Source: Eleginops maclovinus (taxonomy: Eukaryota; Chordata; Actinopteri; Perciformes; Eleginopidae). Taken from it: a stretch of 64,000 nucleotides of DNA. The notes beneath the pieces are model-generated. The model was not told the origin of the DNA. It made no database searches and worked only from the letters and a program-made list of their open reading frames with translations. Where the stretch lies: positions 4,384,268 through 4,448,267 of the forward strand of contig NC_086358.1 of NCBI RefSeq assembly GCF_036324505.1, in the 5' to 3' direction. The position numbers were made by a program, and so were the translations under genes. This document shows, piece by piece, positions 1 through 14,200 of the stretch; the stretch's first letter is position 1; each line of letters begins with the position of its first letter.

Positions 1-199
1 AGCTACTTACATTCTTGAGGTGGTAAATCATGTTCGTCGTGGACGAATGATAGGCAAATGTTTTTCTGCAAATTTGGCATATAACCCTCTTTGGGTCATC
101 TCTATCCTTTTCGAAATGCTCCCATATCTTAGAGCTCCTTCCAGACATGATAGCCAAATAAGTCGATGCTGTCCTTGTCAAACAAATCAAAACCGTTTA

Positions 200-356
200 A
201 CGTCTTTCTTGTCACGCCCTTCAAATTAAAAGTCCCGGAAGCCCTTTGACGAGACGCGGCTTTTTTCCCCTGCGACCAATCGACCAATGGAATTTGGTCG
301 ACAAGTATTTTTTTTGGTCGACCAACGATTAATCGATTATTTGAGGTCAGCCCTAC
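200..356. repeat. Dispersed DNA-repeat fragment (GTCGAC-rich)
   Basis: Repeated GGTCGAC/CGACCAA motifs and an end reading GAGGTCAGCCCTA resemble the terminus of a dispersed fish DNA transposon. The class is uncertain, and the rest of 1-766 shows nothing recognisable. Confidence 0.3.
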
Positions 357-758
357 ATTTTACACTCTATTGTTAGCTCATCTTATTCTATTTTACTTCT
401 ATATATATTTCACGTCTCCTGCACATTATCCTTGCACTTTTTTATTTATATTCGGTTTCTTCTTGCACTATTTTTATTGTTTTACATCTTAAAAGGAGGA
501 GCCTGGGACTCTCATTGCCAGAACTACACTGTACTGTGCATATGACGATAAGGCTTTTGAATATTGAATCTACTTTCCTCAACAGGGAGCTGAGAAGAAG
601 GGAGTGGTCTTCTGTTGAACACACATACACACACACACACCGAAAACACAGCCAATCCTCGAGTGATGAACATCTCTTGCTAGCTGTTGCTATATATGGC
701 TTCTTTGTCAAACCAGCTCAAAAGGTTTGAATTATAGCACTGAATTCCCTCTGTGTTC

Positions 759-967
<209 letters not shown>

Positions 968-1204
968 CCCCCCCCTGGAGTCAGTCACTCCTCATTTGGT
1001 CATCCAGATGATTCCGGGGGAAATTATATCATGTGGCGCAACGATGCAGACTGCAGAGTGTGATGGCGTGTTTTATTTGGTCTGATAGGACGGCAATTAG
1101 CCACGTAATGGATGGGCAGCCTATCATATAAGGCTAATTAAACAAGCGTTCATGCTACAGTAAGTGTTTGGTTTCTTTTGTCGAGGGAGCCATCCGACTA
1201 GTTC

Positions 1205-1575
1205 CTGTACCACTGTAGAAGAACTCAGATCTTGTACTTGAAATCAAATGTTACTCAAGGAAAAGTACAAAAGTATTAGCATCAAAATATACTTAAAGTG
1301 CAAAAAGTAAAAGTTCTAATTGTACCATTTTTCAAGTAATATATTTCACTAATAATGCATCTCTGCGTTTAACGTGTCGTAACGACGGTCTTATATAAGT
1401 GTTGATTATATTTCATATCATTAAACTAAATCTTCAAAGAAACAAGTAGATGTAGTCGAGTAAAAGTACAATATGTACCTCTGAATTGTGGTGGGGTAGC
1501 AAAACAATACTCAAGTGAAGTACTTATAACTCAAAATTGTGCTTAAGTAAATGTACTTTACACCAGCACACTGAC
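1205..1575. repeat. Dispersed fish repeat rich in AGTAAAAGTAC motifs
   Basis: Recurrent AAGTAAAAGTAC, TACTTAAAGTGC and CTCAAGTGAAGTACTT motifs, with a right end close to TGTACTTTACACCAGC. This matches a very common teleost non-autonomous DNA repeat that I recognise by its AGTAC periodicity. A related fragment lies at 63.51-63.76 kb. Confidence 0.6.
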
Positions 1576-3961
1576 TTCTTAATCATGCTTTTTACTTTTT
1601 ATTTATTTTACCCAGACCCGACACTGCAACCGAGTCTGTTTTGAATGATTTGCCTCTCTCGCTTACTGTAATCTCCGTGTTTAGCCGTGTATATATTTCC
1701 TTACATGCCGTGTGTTTCTCCGGGGAAAGTGTGCACTTGTGAAATAACTAAAGAGCTGTGAAATGAATCAATTAGTCTGCAACAACAGATAACTTTTTAC
1801 TCAGCTTTGTTTGAATAAAAGGAAGTTCGGTGCACAATGCCTGAGGGCCTTTATTTTTCAAAATTGCATAGTGGCTATTGTGGGGGGGTTTAAATTACCG
1901 TAGTTGCAGGGTAGTGGTTTTTTTTTTTTTGTGCAGCGCAGACTCTAACTTTTAATGCACTATTCATTAATGTGCTTCTTCAGCAGATAAGATAACCCCA
2001 GTCACTCACAGCTATGCCTCCTCTCCTTTTGGGAAGGAACCGAAAAAGACAAGAAAGCAATTATATCTCGACCGCCACACTCATTTTCAGGTACTCTCTC
2101 TCCTCCCTCTCTCTGTTCTCCCCGGCTGATGACAAATGGAGGAAGAGAAGCAGAGCTGCAGGTGCTGATGGTGTGTGTGATGGTGGTGGGTGGGTTGTGG
2201 GGGGGGGGGGGATCATGCTTCATTTCAGTTCATGGTATGGTGGAGGAGCAACACTGACCACAAGCATTTTGAGGCTTTTAGCTGCCACTCGTCACACAAT
2301 CAGACTTAATGGAGACATTTTAGAGCGATGCAGCAACCGGTCATACTGCGCTTCCTGAGATGTTTTTCTGGTGTCGCTGTGAAACTTTTCTGCCCTGAAA
2401 GTGACTCTGCTCACAAATAGGACTGTCTGTTCACCCAGAATATATAAAACACATTAGATTCTCAGTAACCTTAATGGAATTTAGTCTCACTCGTACAGTA
2501 GTTTGTAAAGTGCTCTGTTGTATACGTCTTGTGGTTACCCATCATCACATTTGGACATTTTAAAGAGAGAACCTTTTCATCATTTTTTATAAAATGGGAC
2601 AAATACTGAGTTTGAGGAGCAGAACGCAAACTTTAGAAACCTTGATTACCTAAAATGTGCAGCACAAGTTGATATTAAACACTAGGTAACTTGCTTCCAC
2701 TTCCTGCATCTCCATAAAAAGATATAGGCATATGAAGGCTGAATTTGTAGGGCATTGGACATGAATTTGTTATCCGTACCATTCAGAAATCTGTTTCTGT
2801 TTTGGTGGCTAAGAACCCTCTACTATACCTAATTTACTTCCCTGTCATTTGATCAGCAGATTCCTCATTTATCGGAGGGAAAGGACAGCCATAAGTGTAA
2901 ATACTATGGATATGTCATTCGTTTTAATCAATCTGAAGAAAAAAGATGTTGAAGAAAACACAAAAAAACTCTTGATTTTTGATTCAATTATTTTAAATCA
3001 AATTTAGAAATCTTAATATTATTATATAATAATATTAATATCGAAAACAAAGTGCCAATAAATAAACGTGTCAGTCTGGATATGACGTTGTATTTCTCAC
3101 CTTGCACCATTGCTCACCTTGTAGGAGCAGAACTGGCCATAAATGCAATCTTGGAACCCATTGGCTAACACTTGATTATGCTTTTCAAATTATTGTCTTA
3201 GAGATGAACCAAAATGTCATCTAGAAATGCCAATTTAACTATGAACAACAACCAGCATCTTTGATCTAAACTGGAAACCGTGAAACAATCAACGTCTTCA
3301 GACCGATAGCCGACGGGTTCTGAGATTGCTTCCTGAGGGGCGTCGAAATTTCTAACTTTACAAAACCAACACTCATGTGGGCTTGTTGAATAATGTGAAA
3401 ATGTGTTGTAGCGAGAGTCATACGCTATATGAAACATGATGAAGTTATTTAGCAAACGCACAAAGGAAATGTTGACAATGTGTCTCCTACGGGACGCTGA
3501 AGATTGCAAAACAGACGCTGTACGGTAGAAAACAAAGCCTTTATCTGACAGCAGCCATATGTTATTAGGAGCATAAAGATACACGATATCATGCACCTGA
3601 ACATGTAACAGGAGCAAATTGCATTTCATATTTGCTCTGACAGCGCAGCGATATTCCGCTCCCTCTCAGCTCAGAGAGAGACGGCTGGAAGGATTTAGGA
3701 AAGCCGAAACAATGACTAAATTAAATCGTTATCGTCCCTCTCTCTCTCTGGCTCTTCCACTCACTATTTTCTCATCTCTCTCATTCCCTCTATCATCTTT
3801 CAATCTCTGTCTCTCTGTTTTTCTGATTGATACACCCATTTCACGAAGATTTCATGCTTGAGAAATCCCAAATGGGTCTCCTCTCATGACAAACAGATCA
3901 ATTTTTATAGACTTGAAAGTTGCTGGTCTTGAACATTTTTGACTTTCCTCAGTTGTGTGGC

Positions 3962-3962
<1 letters not shown>
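1576..3962. other. Intergenic, no gene seen
   Basis: Unique-looking AT-rich sequence. It includes a run of 13 G (2199-2211) and a small AT-only patch (3010-3045). The 143-codon minus-strand frame at 3198-3629 has no recognisable motif and is not called. Confidence 0.6.

Positions 3963-4008
<46 letters not shown>
3963..4008. repeat. (CT)n microsatellite
   Basis: About 22 uninterrupted TC units between CGG and GGGCTCC. Confidence 0.97.
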
Positions 4009-4009
<1 letters not shown>

Positions 4010-7000
4010 GCTCCCTCTGAATCATGGGCTTCACATACTGCTGTTGTGTCGGTGTCATAAAACATTTATGAAGTCGCTAATATCCATCGCCTCCCTGATG
4101 TATTTTCACACAATCTTTCACACTCAAATGAATTCGCAAAGGTTGGCTACGGCGTATGTAAAAGGGGCAAACGATGCAGCATGTTGAGCAGCCTGAGATG
4201 TTGTAAAATACGCTGACACAAAGACCTACATGATATGGTCTGGAGGCTTGCCATGTGGTTGAGCTTCAGAGCAGTGTAGCCGCTACTGCAAATATAAAAA
4301 TGTTGTTTTAAGAGATCTAGCTACGGTGGCCGACAGAGGGAAACGGCCCAAATAACGTTCATTTGGAGAATCATGCTAAAAAAACATGCAAATATAAAAA
4401 CAATAATGTGCCAAAACAGACTGAGGAAACATCAACACTTTACTAAAAGCACTGCTAATATAAAACCCTGCAAGAAGCTCAAAATGCAACAAAAACTTGG
4501 ACACTAAAAAGTGATCCACACGTCTGAAATTGGAACGATTGTTGACTTTCATGGATTTTTAAGTTGGCCAGCTGTCACTGTTGGCAGAGTTAACCTGTTT
4601 CATTATTGTAGGTGTTGAGTCAGTATATTTGAAATGACTAGGTTAGCTACGTTAGCTAGCTAGCTTACAGCAGATCTGCGATAATATTGGAAGGAATCAT
4701 GTGATCACGTTAAAATAAGACGATAAAACCAGTTCGGTAGGTTTCCAGTGACACTGATTCCTTGCCACCTTTATAACCCCCCACTGTCAACAAGTGGTCT
4801 GGTCCGGTCACTTTTAGTGTCCCAGTTTCTGTTGTGTTTGAGCTTCTTGCAGCATTTTTTATATGCAGTGTTTCGTTTTACGCAACGCTTTAAGTAAACG
4901 CTGCACATGTGTTGTCAAGATGGGGACGTTTTCTGGCACATTTGGATATTTTTGGGTGCTGCACGTTTCTCCTAATGTAAGTGTTTGGCCCTTGTCGGCC
5001 CCCTTAGTTATCTACAGTGTCTCACAGGGGCAAACACGCCCAATCTCTTAGAAGACTTTTTTATTTTTGCAGTAGCAGCTACATGGCTCAGAGGCTCGGC
5101 CACCTGCTGTTTACATGGCAAGCCTCCACACTCTATCATGTATCTACCTGCCTATTTCAGATACATTTGGAAGTCAGGAGTCGCCCTTCAGCCTGCTAAC
5201 ATATGCACGTACTCACTCACAGATGCACTACACAAGAAATGCTCAATTGCAAACAACTGTGAACATTAAAAAATACAAACAGTACAAGAGTGATGTAATT
5301 AAAGTACCAATGTCTACACCTGCAGTGCTATTCTTCAGAGCAGATTCTCACAGTGAGCAGACGAGTCATGTCTCTAAAAAAAAGCTCTTTGATCACAGCG
5401 GGATCTCGCGGCGGCAAGGTGAGCGGCACATTTACATCTCATTCACAGGGTACAAGGCGAGGTGAGCCTGCCTGCCTCGCTGCTGCTTTCTGAGCGTGCG
5501 TGTCCTGTTCATTCTCTATATTAAGTCTCCTCTCTTATGTGTGTGTGTGTGTGTGTATGCACCAAAGCTACAGGTTTTTTTTAAAAGACTCACAATATGA
5601 TTTAATACATGTACACATTGGGTGAAGGTTCCTCTCCCAGCAGCCCTTTCTAGAAAAGGCAGCTGTTGTTTTTTCGCTGCCTCACTTTCTTCTTAAACTT
5701 TTATAACCGTACCGGTTGGTTATTTTTTGCTCTAAAAGTGTCGACTTTGCATTTTTGTTCTTTCTACTGCAGTGGTGCCAACGTTTCCCACTACTTCAGA
5801 CTGCATACTCAGTTGTTCTCTAATTTAAAAAACGGCCCCTGCAGAGAGAAGCCATGGATTATAGAGGCTCAGCTGACTTACCTGATGTAAATATTAACAC
5901 CTTAATGAATAAAATATGAAAAAGCAGTAATGGAAAGGGGCTAATTCCTATTAATAAAGTGGCATCTCACTCAAGGGCATTCCTGTACCCTTCAAACCCC
6001 GTGTTTAAGTGCACAAAAACATCTTATTCTGGCTCCACCTGTGAGTGCGAGAGGAAGCGTGTGTTTTCGTGCGAGTGATTGTTTGCAGAATGAGAGCAAA
6101 CCAGAGTTTTCAGGGCTGTAATTCTCCATCTGTCTGACTAACAGGACTCTCCGACACAAGAGGCCTTGAGTGTGTATGTGTGTGTGTATATGTTGTGTGT
6201 GTGAGTGCTACGGATGACACCATTTACAAGACTACTAAATCCCAACCAAGCAGGCAGCCACATAAGCAGCCAGAATGCTGGATTGTGCTCCGGAGAGCAA
6301 TGACTCGTAACAACTGATGGGGGGACAGTAGGTGGAAGGACAAGTTGAGCTTGATTTACTCCGGGGCTAACAGTGCAGCCGCTCTGCCTGGTAGGATGTT
6401 CACATTAAAAAAAAAAAGAGGTATGGAAGCCCCGAGAGGAAAGGGAGGGAAACAATCCTGGTGATCTATTGAGTGTGATCTAAAATGTTTTCTCCTTTTT
6501 GTTTATGACGTATGACCAGGTGAATAAATGGTGACAGGTTAATCTTTCTTCATTGTTTTCCTCACAAAATATCTGCCAATTTTTATCCATGGTTTTAGAG
6601 GTGAATTCCTTTTAGTTTTTCCAATTTTGCTGATGTAATTTGGCTGACAAGAGGCTGACGTTTATAATTACCACGAGTTCAAGGACATTTTTAAACTCAC
6701 CTTAAAGAAACAGATTTTAGTTTACTAGAAAACAGTTCTCCTGCAAAAACTTCATTCTTCGTGTTTCACTGGCAACATTTAATTAATTATGTTTGCAAGA
6801 TTCTTTCTTCTTTACCTGGGATAACTTTTTCTCCAGACTGTTTCCTTGACAAGAACAGTATTTCCTACCAAATCCTCTATCCAATTTACAAAAACAGAAA
6901 AGATTTCATTTAGAACAGACAAAAAAAAAATGCATCACCAGAGGTTTCTTTTAATTATTTGCTTATTGGGGCTTCCATAGATTCTGGAAATAGTTTGGAG

Positions 7001-8100
7001 TTTAACAAAAGGAAAGAGAGAGACGGACAGAGAGAAAGTTATGATGCCTCTAAACCTGGCAGGTGAGGCAGGTGCACAGTCCCGCGGGGCCGTCTGCAGC
7101 CGTCCAGCTCTAATCAGACCAGGTAATGATGCACTGCTCAGTTTGTCCTGTCCCAGACGGGGCCCAGAACAGGTGAGTCTGATTAGTCGGGAGCAGACAC
7201 ACAGCTCTGGTAAACACCGAGCAGACAGAATTCATATTTCACTGTGTGATTGTTTTCAGCTGGACAGGATGGAGCTTATTCACCCTTAATCATTTCTGAA
7301 ATATGTCCCTGTTGGCATGCAAAGATTAAAATCTCTGCTTGTGGAGTTTTGTTTGCTCTTAAAGCGTAACTTTAGAGCGTTTCTGATTATATTTTCTTAT
7401 CAAGCCATGACAAAAATCTCATCAACTGCTACACAAGTCACTGACATCCGAAACTGTCCTTCAAGGCCAAAGGCGTCACACACACATCTGAGGTTTTCAG
7501 CACTTTTTGTTTCTCATATGGTAACGACTTGCATACAAAGTCGAACTGAGGTTATTATTATACCAAGCATAGGTGACAGCCATACGAGGCATATCAACAT
7601 CAGTTAGAAAAATATTCCTCAGGTCATCAATGAGCTGACAAGAGCCGAGGCAGAAGTCAAAGGTCGAAGGCACATCTCATTACAGAGGTAAGGTCGATAT
7701 GTTTAGGAGACGGGATTGATTTTGTGCTGTATTGGAGAGATGTGAACGCAAGCAGGTCTGGCAAATGACAATTTGGTAGAAATCGATTGGTGTGAGCGAG
7801 AGAAGGTACGGAAAACAGGGAACAGGTGGAAAATGTTGTTCCTGTCTTCTTCTCTATCAGTACGCATGGGTCATACATGCAAACCTACATCACTGCTACT
7901 CCGTATGCACGTCGGCACGCTCAGTGCTACTCCATTCTACATAGAAGCCTAAAACAAGTACGACTCTTTTGTCAAGAAAAATCAGATAATTGAGGATTAG
8001 GCACAGGAAATAAGCAACATGTCACCAATCTCATTTAGAGGCAAGGTGCGGCTGGTTCATTTGGAAAAAGGCAGCTAATGTGCATCTTTTTCCCGTACAG
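4009..8100. other. Intergenic, no gene seen
   Basis: Mostly unique AT-rich DNA with short GT tracts near 5538 and 6173. No ORF shows a known domain. Confidence 0.6.
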
Positions 8101-8109
8101 GACTAAAAG

Positions 8110-8171
8110 GCGAGTATTACACAGTGATGTCAAGGAGTCATTACTCCTTGACATCACTGTGTAATACTCGC
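8110..8171. repeat. Near-perfect inverted repeat: 29-bp arms, 4-base spacer
   Basis: Arm 8110-8138 begins GCGAGTATTACACAG. Arm 8143-8171 is its exact reverse complement, separated by CATT. Pairing continues outward for four more bases past one unpaired G. The right arm continues into MITE sequence, so the left arm looks like a folded-back copy of it. Confidence 0.95.
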
Positions 8172-8295
8172 TTTTCTATCTGCTCGCACTCCAGCACATT
8201 GTACATGATAGGCTAAGGGGCGGGACATCGCTAAGCAGTTGACCAATCAGAACAGACAATAAATATGAGCCTGAAAATAAGCCGAATATGTCCTC
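8143..8295 (-). mobile_element. MITE copy, TTAA-flanked (partial)
   Basis: The stretch containing ACATTGTACATGATAGGCTAAGGGGCGGGAC and GACCAATCAGAACAGA matches the reverse complement of the MITE at 39.2-39.65 kb. One end abuts TTAA at 8296-8299. The other end is replaced by the fold-back hairpin. Confidence 0.6.
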
Positions 8296-8299
8296 TTAA

Positions 8300-11200
8300 A
8301 TAAACATGGTGACTTCTGAGTTTAAATCTTTAGATGGTAAACGAAGGAGAGGAAACTCTGTGTTTTGCCATAACTGTGCAACTAGTGAGCTAATGCTAAT
8401 GGCTTATGGGATCAACATCCAGTCAAAATCACATTAAACTATAATGATGCAGGAAAAAGTGGAATTGTCGCATATGCTTTCAATGATTCCCCCCGCACTG
8501 TCCGTACATGGATAATATCATCGTGCAGATATGACTGCTCTCCAATTTCCAACGATTTTCCGTCATCACCGGTGCATCACACGCCTTCCATTACCTCCTG
8601 AAACTCAAGATCTCGACCATAAACGACAATTTCGCCGATCAATACGGTAATTTCATACAGGAATATACATGGAGTAACAAATGGGGTTACAGATGGGGTA
8701 GGGTGTGTGTGTGGGGGGGAGGGTGGGGGGGTGGTATGTGGGGGAGAGATGTCACATTTTATCCCCAAGACACCGGATAAAAGCAGACATCAGAGGATCT
8801 GTCTGGCAGCAGCAGGAAAATGGACAACTGGACACTTTTATCTGCAGGCTTTGATGTTGGTGAGGAGGCTGATGGAGGTTCAAGGACGACTGAAACACCA
8901 TCGGAGAGAGAGGGGAGGTTGGGGCTGATGAATGGGATGGGTACGTGGGGAGAAAAAGTGGCCACGTATGCAAGAGAAAAGAGGACGGGATGAGATAAAA
9001 GACAGTGAAGAGACAGGTGCCTGGACAGCGACTGCTCTTTAAACATTTACCTGTGCCTGCCTATGCTGAGGAGAGGAATGGCTGTTTGATTCCATTACAG
9101 CTGTGGTTAATGGCTGTGTCACAGTCTATTAACTGCATTCATCTTTTGCCTCTGATATATAACAGGACATCAGCGTGGAACAAAGACAGATGACTCCCAA
9201 CTCCTCAACGCCTTTTTTCCATGCGTGTGATGAGGTTGAGGACTCGCAGAAAATGTGGGAAATTCAGCAAACATATTCCCAAGTACTGTACAAAACAAAC
9301 ACACGGTAACACAGACATTTATCTCTCTGTGCGCACCACCACAGTATCACAGCACTGACAGGTGTGATGAATGGGAGCGGAGAGAGGCGGTTTTAATCTC
9401 AAGGCGTCAGTATCTGCGGGATCAGAACACACGACTGTGAGCATATATTCAGCGGGGAAGATATACTGTAGTACACGAGGGAGTGTGTTAGCATACACAC
9501 ATGTATCTACGGCTTCGCTCACAGCTCACTTCCTGACTCTGAGCGACTGATCTATTCAACAGCATACTTTATATTATTTGGAAAGGATGCAGAAAATAGG
9601 TGATCAGTTGATATTAATGGCGTTTATTTTAATGTATTTTCCCCTATTGCAATCCTCCTGTGCTAACGCTGGTATGAAGACCCACCAATACCATCATTTT
9701 ATAACCTTTAATAACATTAAACCCAGCAGGAAATGTAATAATCCAGTCCATAATAACTTTAAGAAAGATAGGGAGTGTACCCACCTGTAAAATAACCTGT
9801 CTAAATAAATTCCACATGATTTTCATGAAGCCAGAAATGATTTCCTCCTCCAACAAAATAGGAGAAACCCTCTCTTCACAGACTGGGGATGATAACATTT
9901 TGACAACCTTCTCCTTCTCCATCTCTCCTGAGGTTGAGGCAATCTATAGGAGATGTTCTGTATACACTGTGCCTACGTTCCCATATATAATGCCAGTACT
10001 AATCCCAGGTTGTTGAACTTTACTCGACAGTAACTCAATCTCCCGACTGCTGAAGTTCTTCTTCTGACAGTCTTCATTTGGCATCATTTCTCCAACTCTT
10101 GGGCAAGTTTTTGCACATGGCACAACACCTGCCTTTAAATATGTGTAGTGTTAAGAAGCATGACTGACTTATAATAATACACATAAGCTTCCTCTAATGT
10201 ATGATCAAGTGGGTTTCAGCATTAAGCAAACCTTGTGAAGAGCAGATTTGCATGGTAAATGGACTGCATATCCAGTAACCTTTTCAACTCTTTCCCACCC
10301 CTCAAAGTACTTTTGTATACAAGCCTTCAGCATTCATGCTAAATTATAAAGAGCTAGGCTGCCATACAAGGTGGCCATGCTATCTGGAGCCATTTCAGGT
10401 TTAGTATCTTTCCCCGAGCACACAATCTGTGTCTTGTTGGATCTACAGACTAGTTTATTTATTTTTATAACATTTAACATAAAGTTGTTGCAAGAGGCCT
10501 ACTTGAAATGTGTCCCATTTAATAGATGAGTGATGGCACAAAATCTCAAATAACTGCAGAATATAGAGCACTTTTATGACATGGGGACGTGTGAATCAGT
10601 GAACAAAGGAGTGATTATCACTCATGGAGTTGAAGAACTAAAACTCCATGCATCATTTTTCCTTTTCAAACCGATGATAACGTCCAATCTTAGACGTTCT
10701 GCAGCGGCAGCAGCAGCGTGCACACATCTGTATTCGTATGAAACAAAGGCAGACGAGGATAAAGAGCTCCTTGCACGTTTAGTTAATTTCATAAGGGGAT
10801 TATGCATGGTCCCAGCAGTGCCTTCAAATGAGCCACTCCGAGATGAGGCAGCTCTACTCCCTGCTGGCTCCCGCTACCCAGCATTAACCTATTTAGGGTG
10901 GCTTTTAGGCCTCTCCATCGCCCCTCTACTCTTTCACAATTTATGATGCCTAATCAATACGGAGTGGAGCACCTAGATGAAAAATGGTTCAGGGGAAAAC
11001 CACAGCGAGCGCACCAAAGAGAGGCCCCCTCTTCCCCTGCAAGAGATACCACTTTTCAAAATTAATATAACCTGATACACAACGAGGAGCCTCCAGACCC
11101 CACAATAACAGGACCGAGCCCAGAGGCTGAAATCCTGTTAGAGCAGTTTTATTTTACCCTTCCTCTTCCCTGTCTGCGTCTACACCCTCGTCATGAAGCT

Positions 11201-14200
11201 TCATCAAAAGCTAATTATGCTCAAAAACAATGAAATAACTCACAGGACGGCCGCCTGCACGGAGCTTATTGTATGAGCCCTTTGGCAAAAGTACCGCGCA
11301 AAAATGATATAGTCACTTAACTATTAATGAAGACAAGTTTGCAGGTACGCTTTGGTCCATTTTAATTTATATTAATTAGTCAGCCCTCGTTATGGGCATT
11401 ATTAAACTGCATCCGGAAGCAAAACAAGGCTTTTGACCCGAGCAGGAGTTGAAATAAATCTCTCTTTATCATTTAGTGGCTGTGAGCAGGCAGGAAACCT
11501 TAACAAACAACCTGGCAGAGGCAGTTGTGTGAGGAGAATTTAGAGGAGCTAATAGAGTTTGAACACATTTGAAAAGGGTCTATGCTAACTATGCAGATCC
11601 AAAGAACAGAAAACAACAGACAGCTAGTGAAGCATTTTGCTGTGCCATGGCACCTTATCCTTTTTTCACAGGACACAAAAAAAAGGTGTGAATAATCACA
11701 ATTATCTTGGCTGAATTCAATTTTGTCACACAGTCATAGCTGACTGTGACATCAATAGTGATAGTTAGCAACATCTGTGCTTTTCCTACTACACCACATA
11801 CAAACCTTGTCTGACTGAAATGCCATTTTGTTTGACACGATAGCTTACCAAACTGGTCCAGGTTGCATCAGGTGATTGTCAGTCTAGTTCCTTTGAAACA
11901 AGAGCCCTTCTCAACAGGCTAGTTTCCATTAACTGATGACTTCATTTGCCTGCACTTAAACTAGCATATAAATCTGCACTGCAGCAACACAACAGTCCTA
12001 TCTAGAGCTCAAACTTGCAAAACTCTCTCAGGACATGCCGAAACCTTACCATCAAATGTAGAGTTTCTCAAATGACCATCTAAACACGAACTAGCACCAG
12101 CTGCAACAGACCTGCAATAAACCAAAAACACAGTTTGACTGGCGCCAGCGGAAACGCAATATCAATATATTATTTGTAAAGTGGGCATGAGTAAATAGTT
12201 GCATCTCAGAGATAGTAGTATCCATGCTTTGAAAACGAAATCAACGCTAGACATAGTTATTTGCAATTTGAGGAATATCTCCTTATTCCAATTCTATTCA
12301 ATGTCAAATATTCTTCCACACGTAGTAGCATTATGAAGCAGCATTGTGATGAAATTCCAGATCAGATGTGGTTGTTTTTTTTGCTCCTCATTCTGAACAG
12401 GTGACCTACATTAGCAAGCTAACGTTTTGTCACTCTGCTAATAGAGTTAGCGACGGTAAACCGGACAGTTTCTGGTGCAATTATATAAGTAACAAAAATA
12501 ACTCTTTTGTGGTGAAAGATGTTTTGAATTAGGGATGCTTTCCATTTTACATTAATGTTATATCTACTAGAAATAAGAGCCAAAGAGCAGGTGGTGTAAC
12601 TATCTCCAGTGTGAGCCTGATTTTGCGGAAACATCCACTGCAACGTCTTTGGTGGTTAAACCATGGTGTTAGAATATATTCATGCATATTTCATGTGTAT
12701 CAATATATGATACTGCAATCGAAGTGTCAAGTCAGGTTTCACAAAAGAAACACCACAGATTCAAAGACAAAGATATCCATTTCTCCACCCACGATGCAGG
12801 GAAACCACAGGTCATGTTGAATTTTTAATAAATGATATACAATAACCTGCTGTTCTGCTCTTACTGAGCCGTCACCATCTCCGCCTCCTGCACTAAAGCT
12901 ACAAAGGTGATCTATAATAAGAAAGCCTGGTGACTAATGTTGTCGAAGAGAAGGTCATAGATAACGTCCACATCCGAAACTCTGCATCACAACACTGAAT
13001 CTAATAGAATTAATGGGCAGCGATGAGCTAATGAGGCTGAAACTGCACCATTCCAGTCAATTTAACCGAGCAGTCGGCCCTGCGTTTGCATTGCGATCAC
13101 GTCCAAAAGCAAAACACACCTCATAGCTCTTCATGTACATTCGCCAACGCTCAAGGTTTTCACTGTGAAGCTCACTGGACAGCAACGGCGATTTCATCAT
13201 CATGTGTCCCTAACCAAGACAAACCATTTGCACGCTCAATCCTCCCGTGCTCACAGTTGTCTTTCTGGCAGCCATATTGGTCGTTTTACCCCTCCCTTCT
13301 CTCCACCCTCCAGCCATTTCCAGGAAGACAAAACTATTGTTAAATGATCCGTTCATTCTCTGTGGCTCCGTTGGCTCGTCCGGAGCTTCTGGTCAGTGGA
13401 GAGTGGCTAATCTGCCATGCTGTCTGTGTTTTGTAGGGCTGTAACAGCGCCGGCTGAATGTTAATTTTGTATTCCCTACACAGCAGCACACCTACCGGTC
13501 TGACTGCTTGTCTGTCTGCCTGACTGCTGATCTGACCAACCACCTGTCTGAACACTTGATGTGTCTTACTGGGATCAAGAATTTACTAAGTATCTGCCTG
13601 TGTCTGAAACCTTGGCCATTTGAGTTTCTGCAAAGCTGACTACCTGTCCAGGGGCACCAAGAGAAGTTTTGGGCCACGTTAAAATATGTTATATATTGGC
13701 TCCAAACATCACAGATCAGGGCAACCTTTGGGATTTGCCGTAACACTCCTACAGAACCCCAATTGACACATTTGAAATTTCTGAATAACTCCAACATTGC
13801 AGGCTTGCAACTCTCTTGCATTCCATAAGCATAGGTTAGACTCCCAAAAAAATTGTAGTTCTGTTCATACTGTCCGCTTTGAGGATCCACATATGCACAG
13901 TGGAGTAGCCAGGCGGACAGTTTGTGTGGTCACAACAAATGGCAGAAAGCAAACAGAATCTTTACTCTGATAGTGAAATGTACTCCACAGACCCTAGCAG
14001 GGACATGTGTTAGTATAACATTGGCTGGCTTTACGGTGTGTTACTTATCCTTTACATTCTCTTTGGACAGTTATTAAGACAACCTGCCATCAACCATCAA
14101 ATGGTGATCATAAGTACCTGGGGAGGTCAAACATTTGGCAGAAGTGTCAGGTAGTTCTTTACAAATCAGCCTTTTTTTCAGAGACTTTTTGTCCTTCAAA

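Noticed and set aside
13492..13890. 132-codon minus-strand frame
   Set aside because: No known motif, no splice or promoter context; chance ORF likely.
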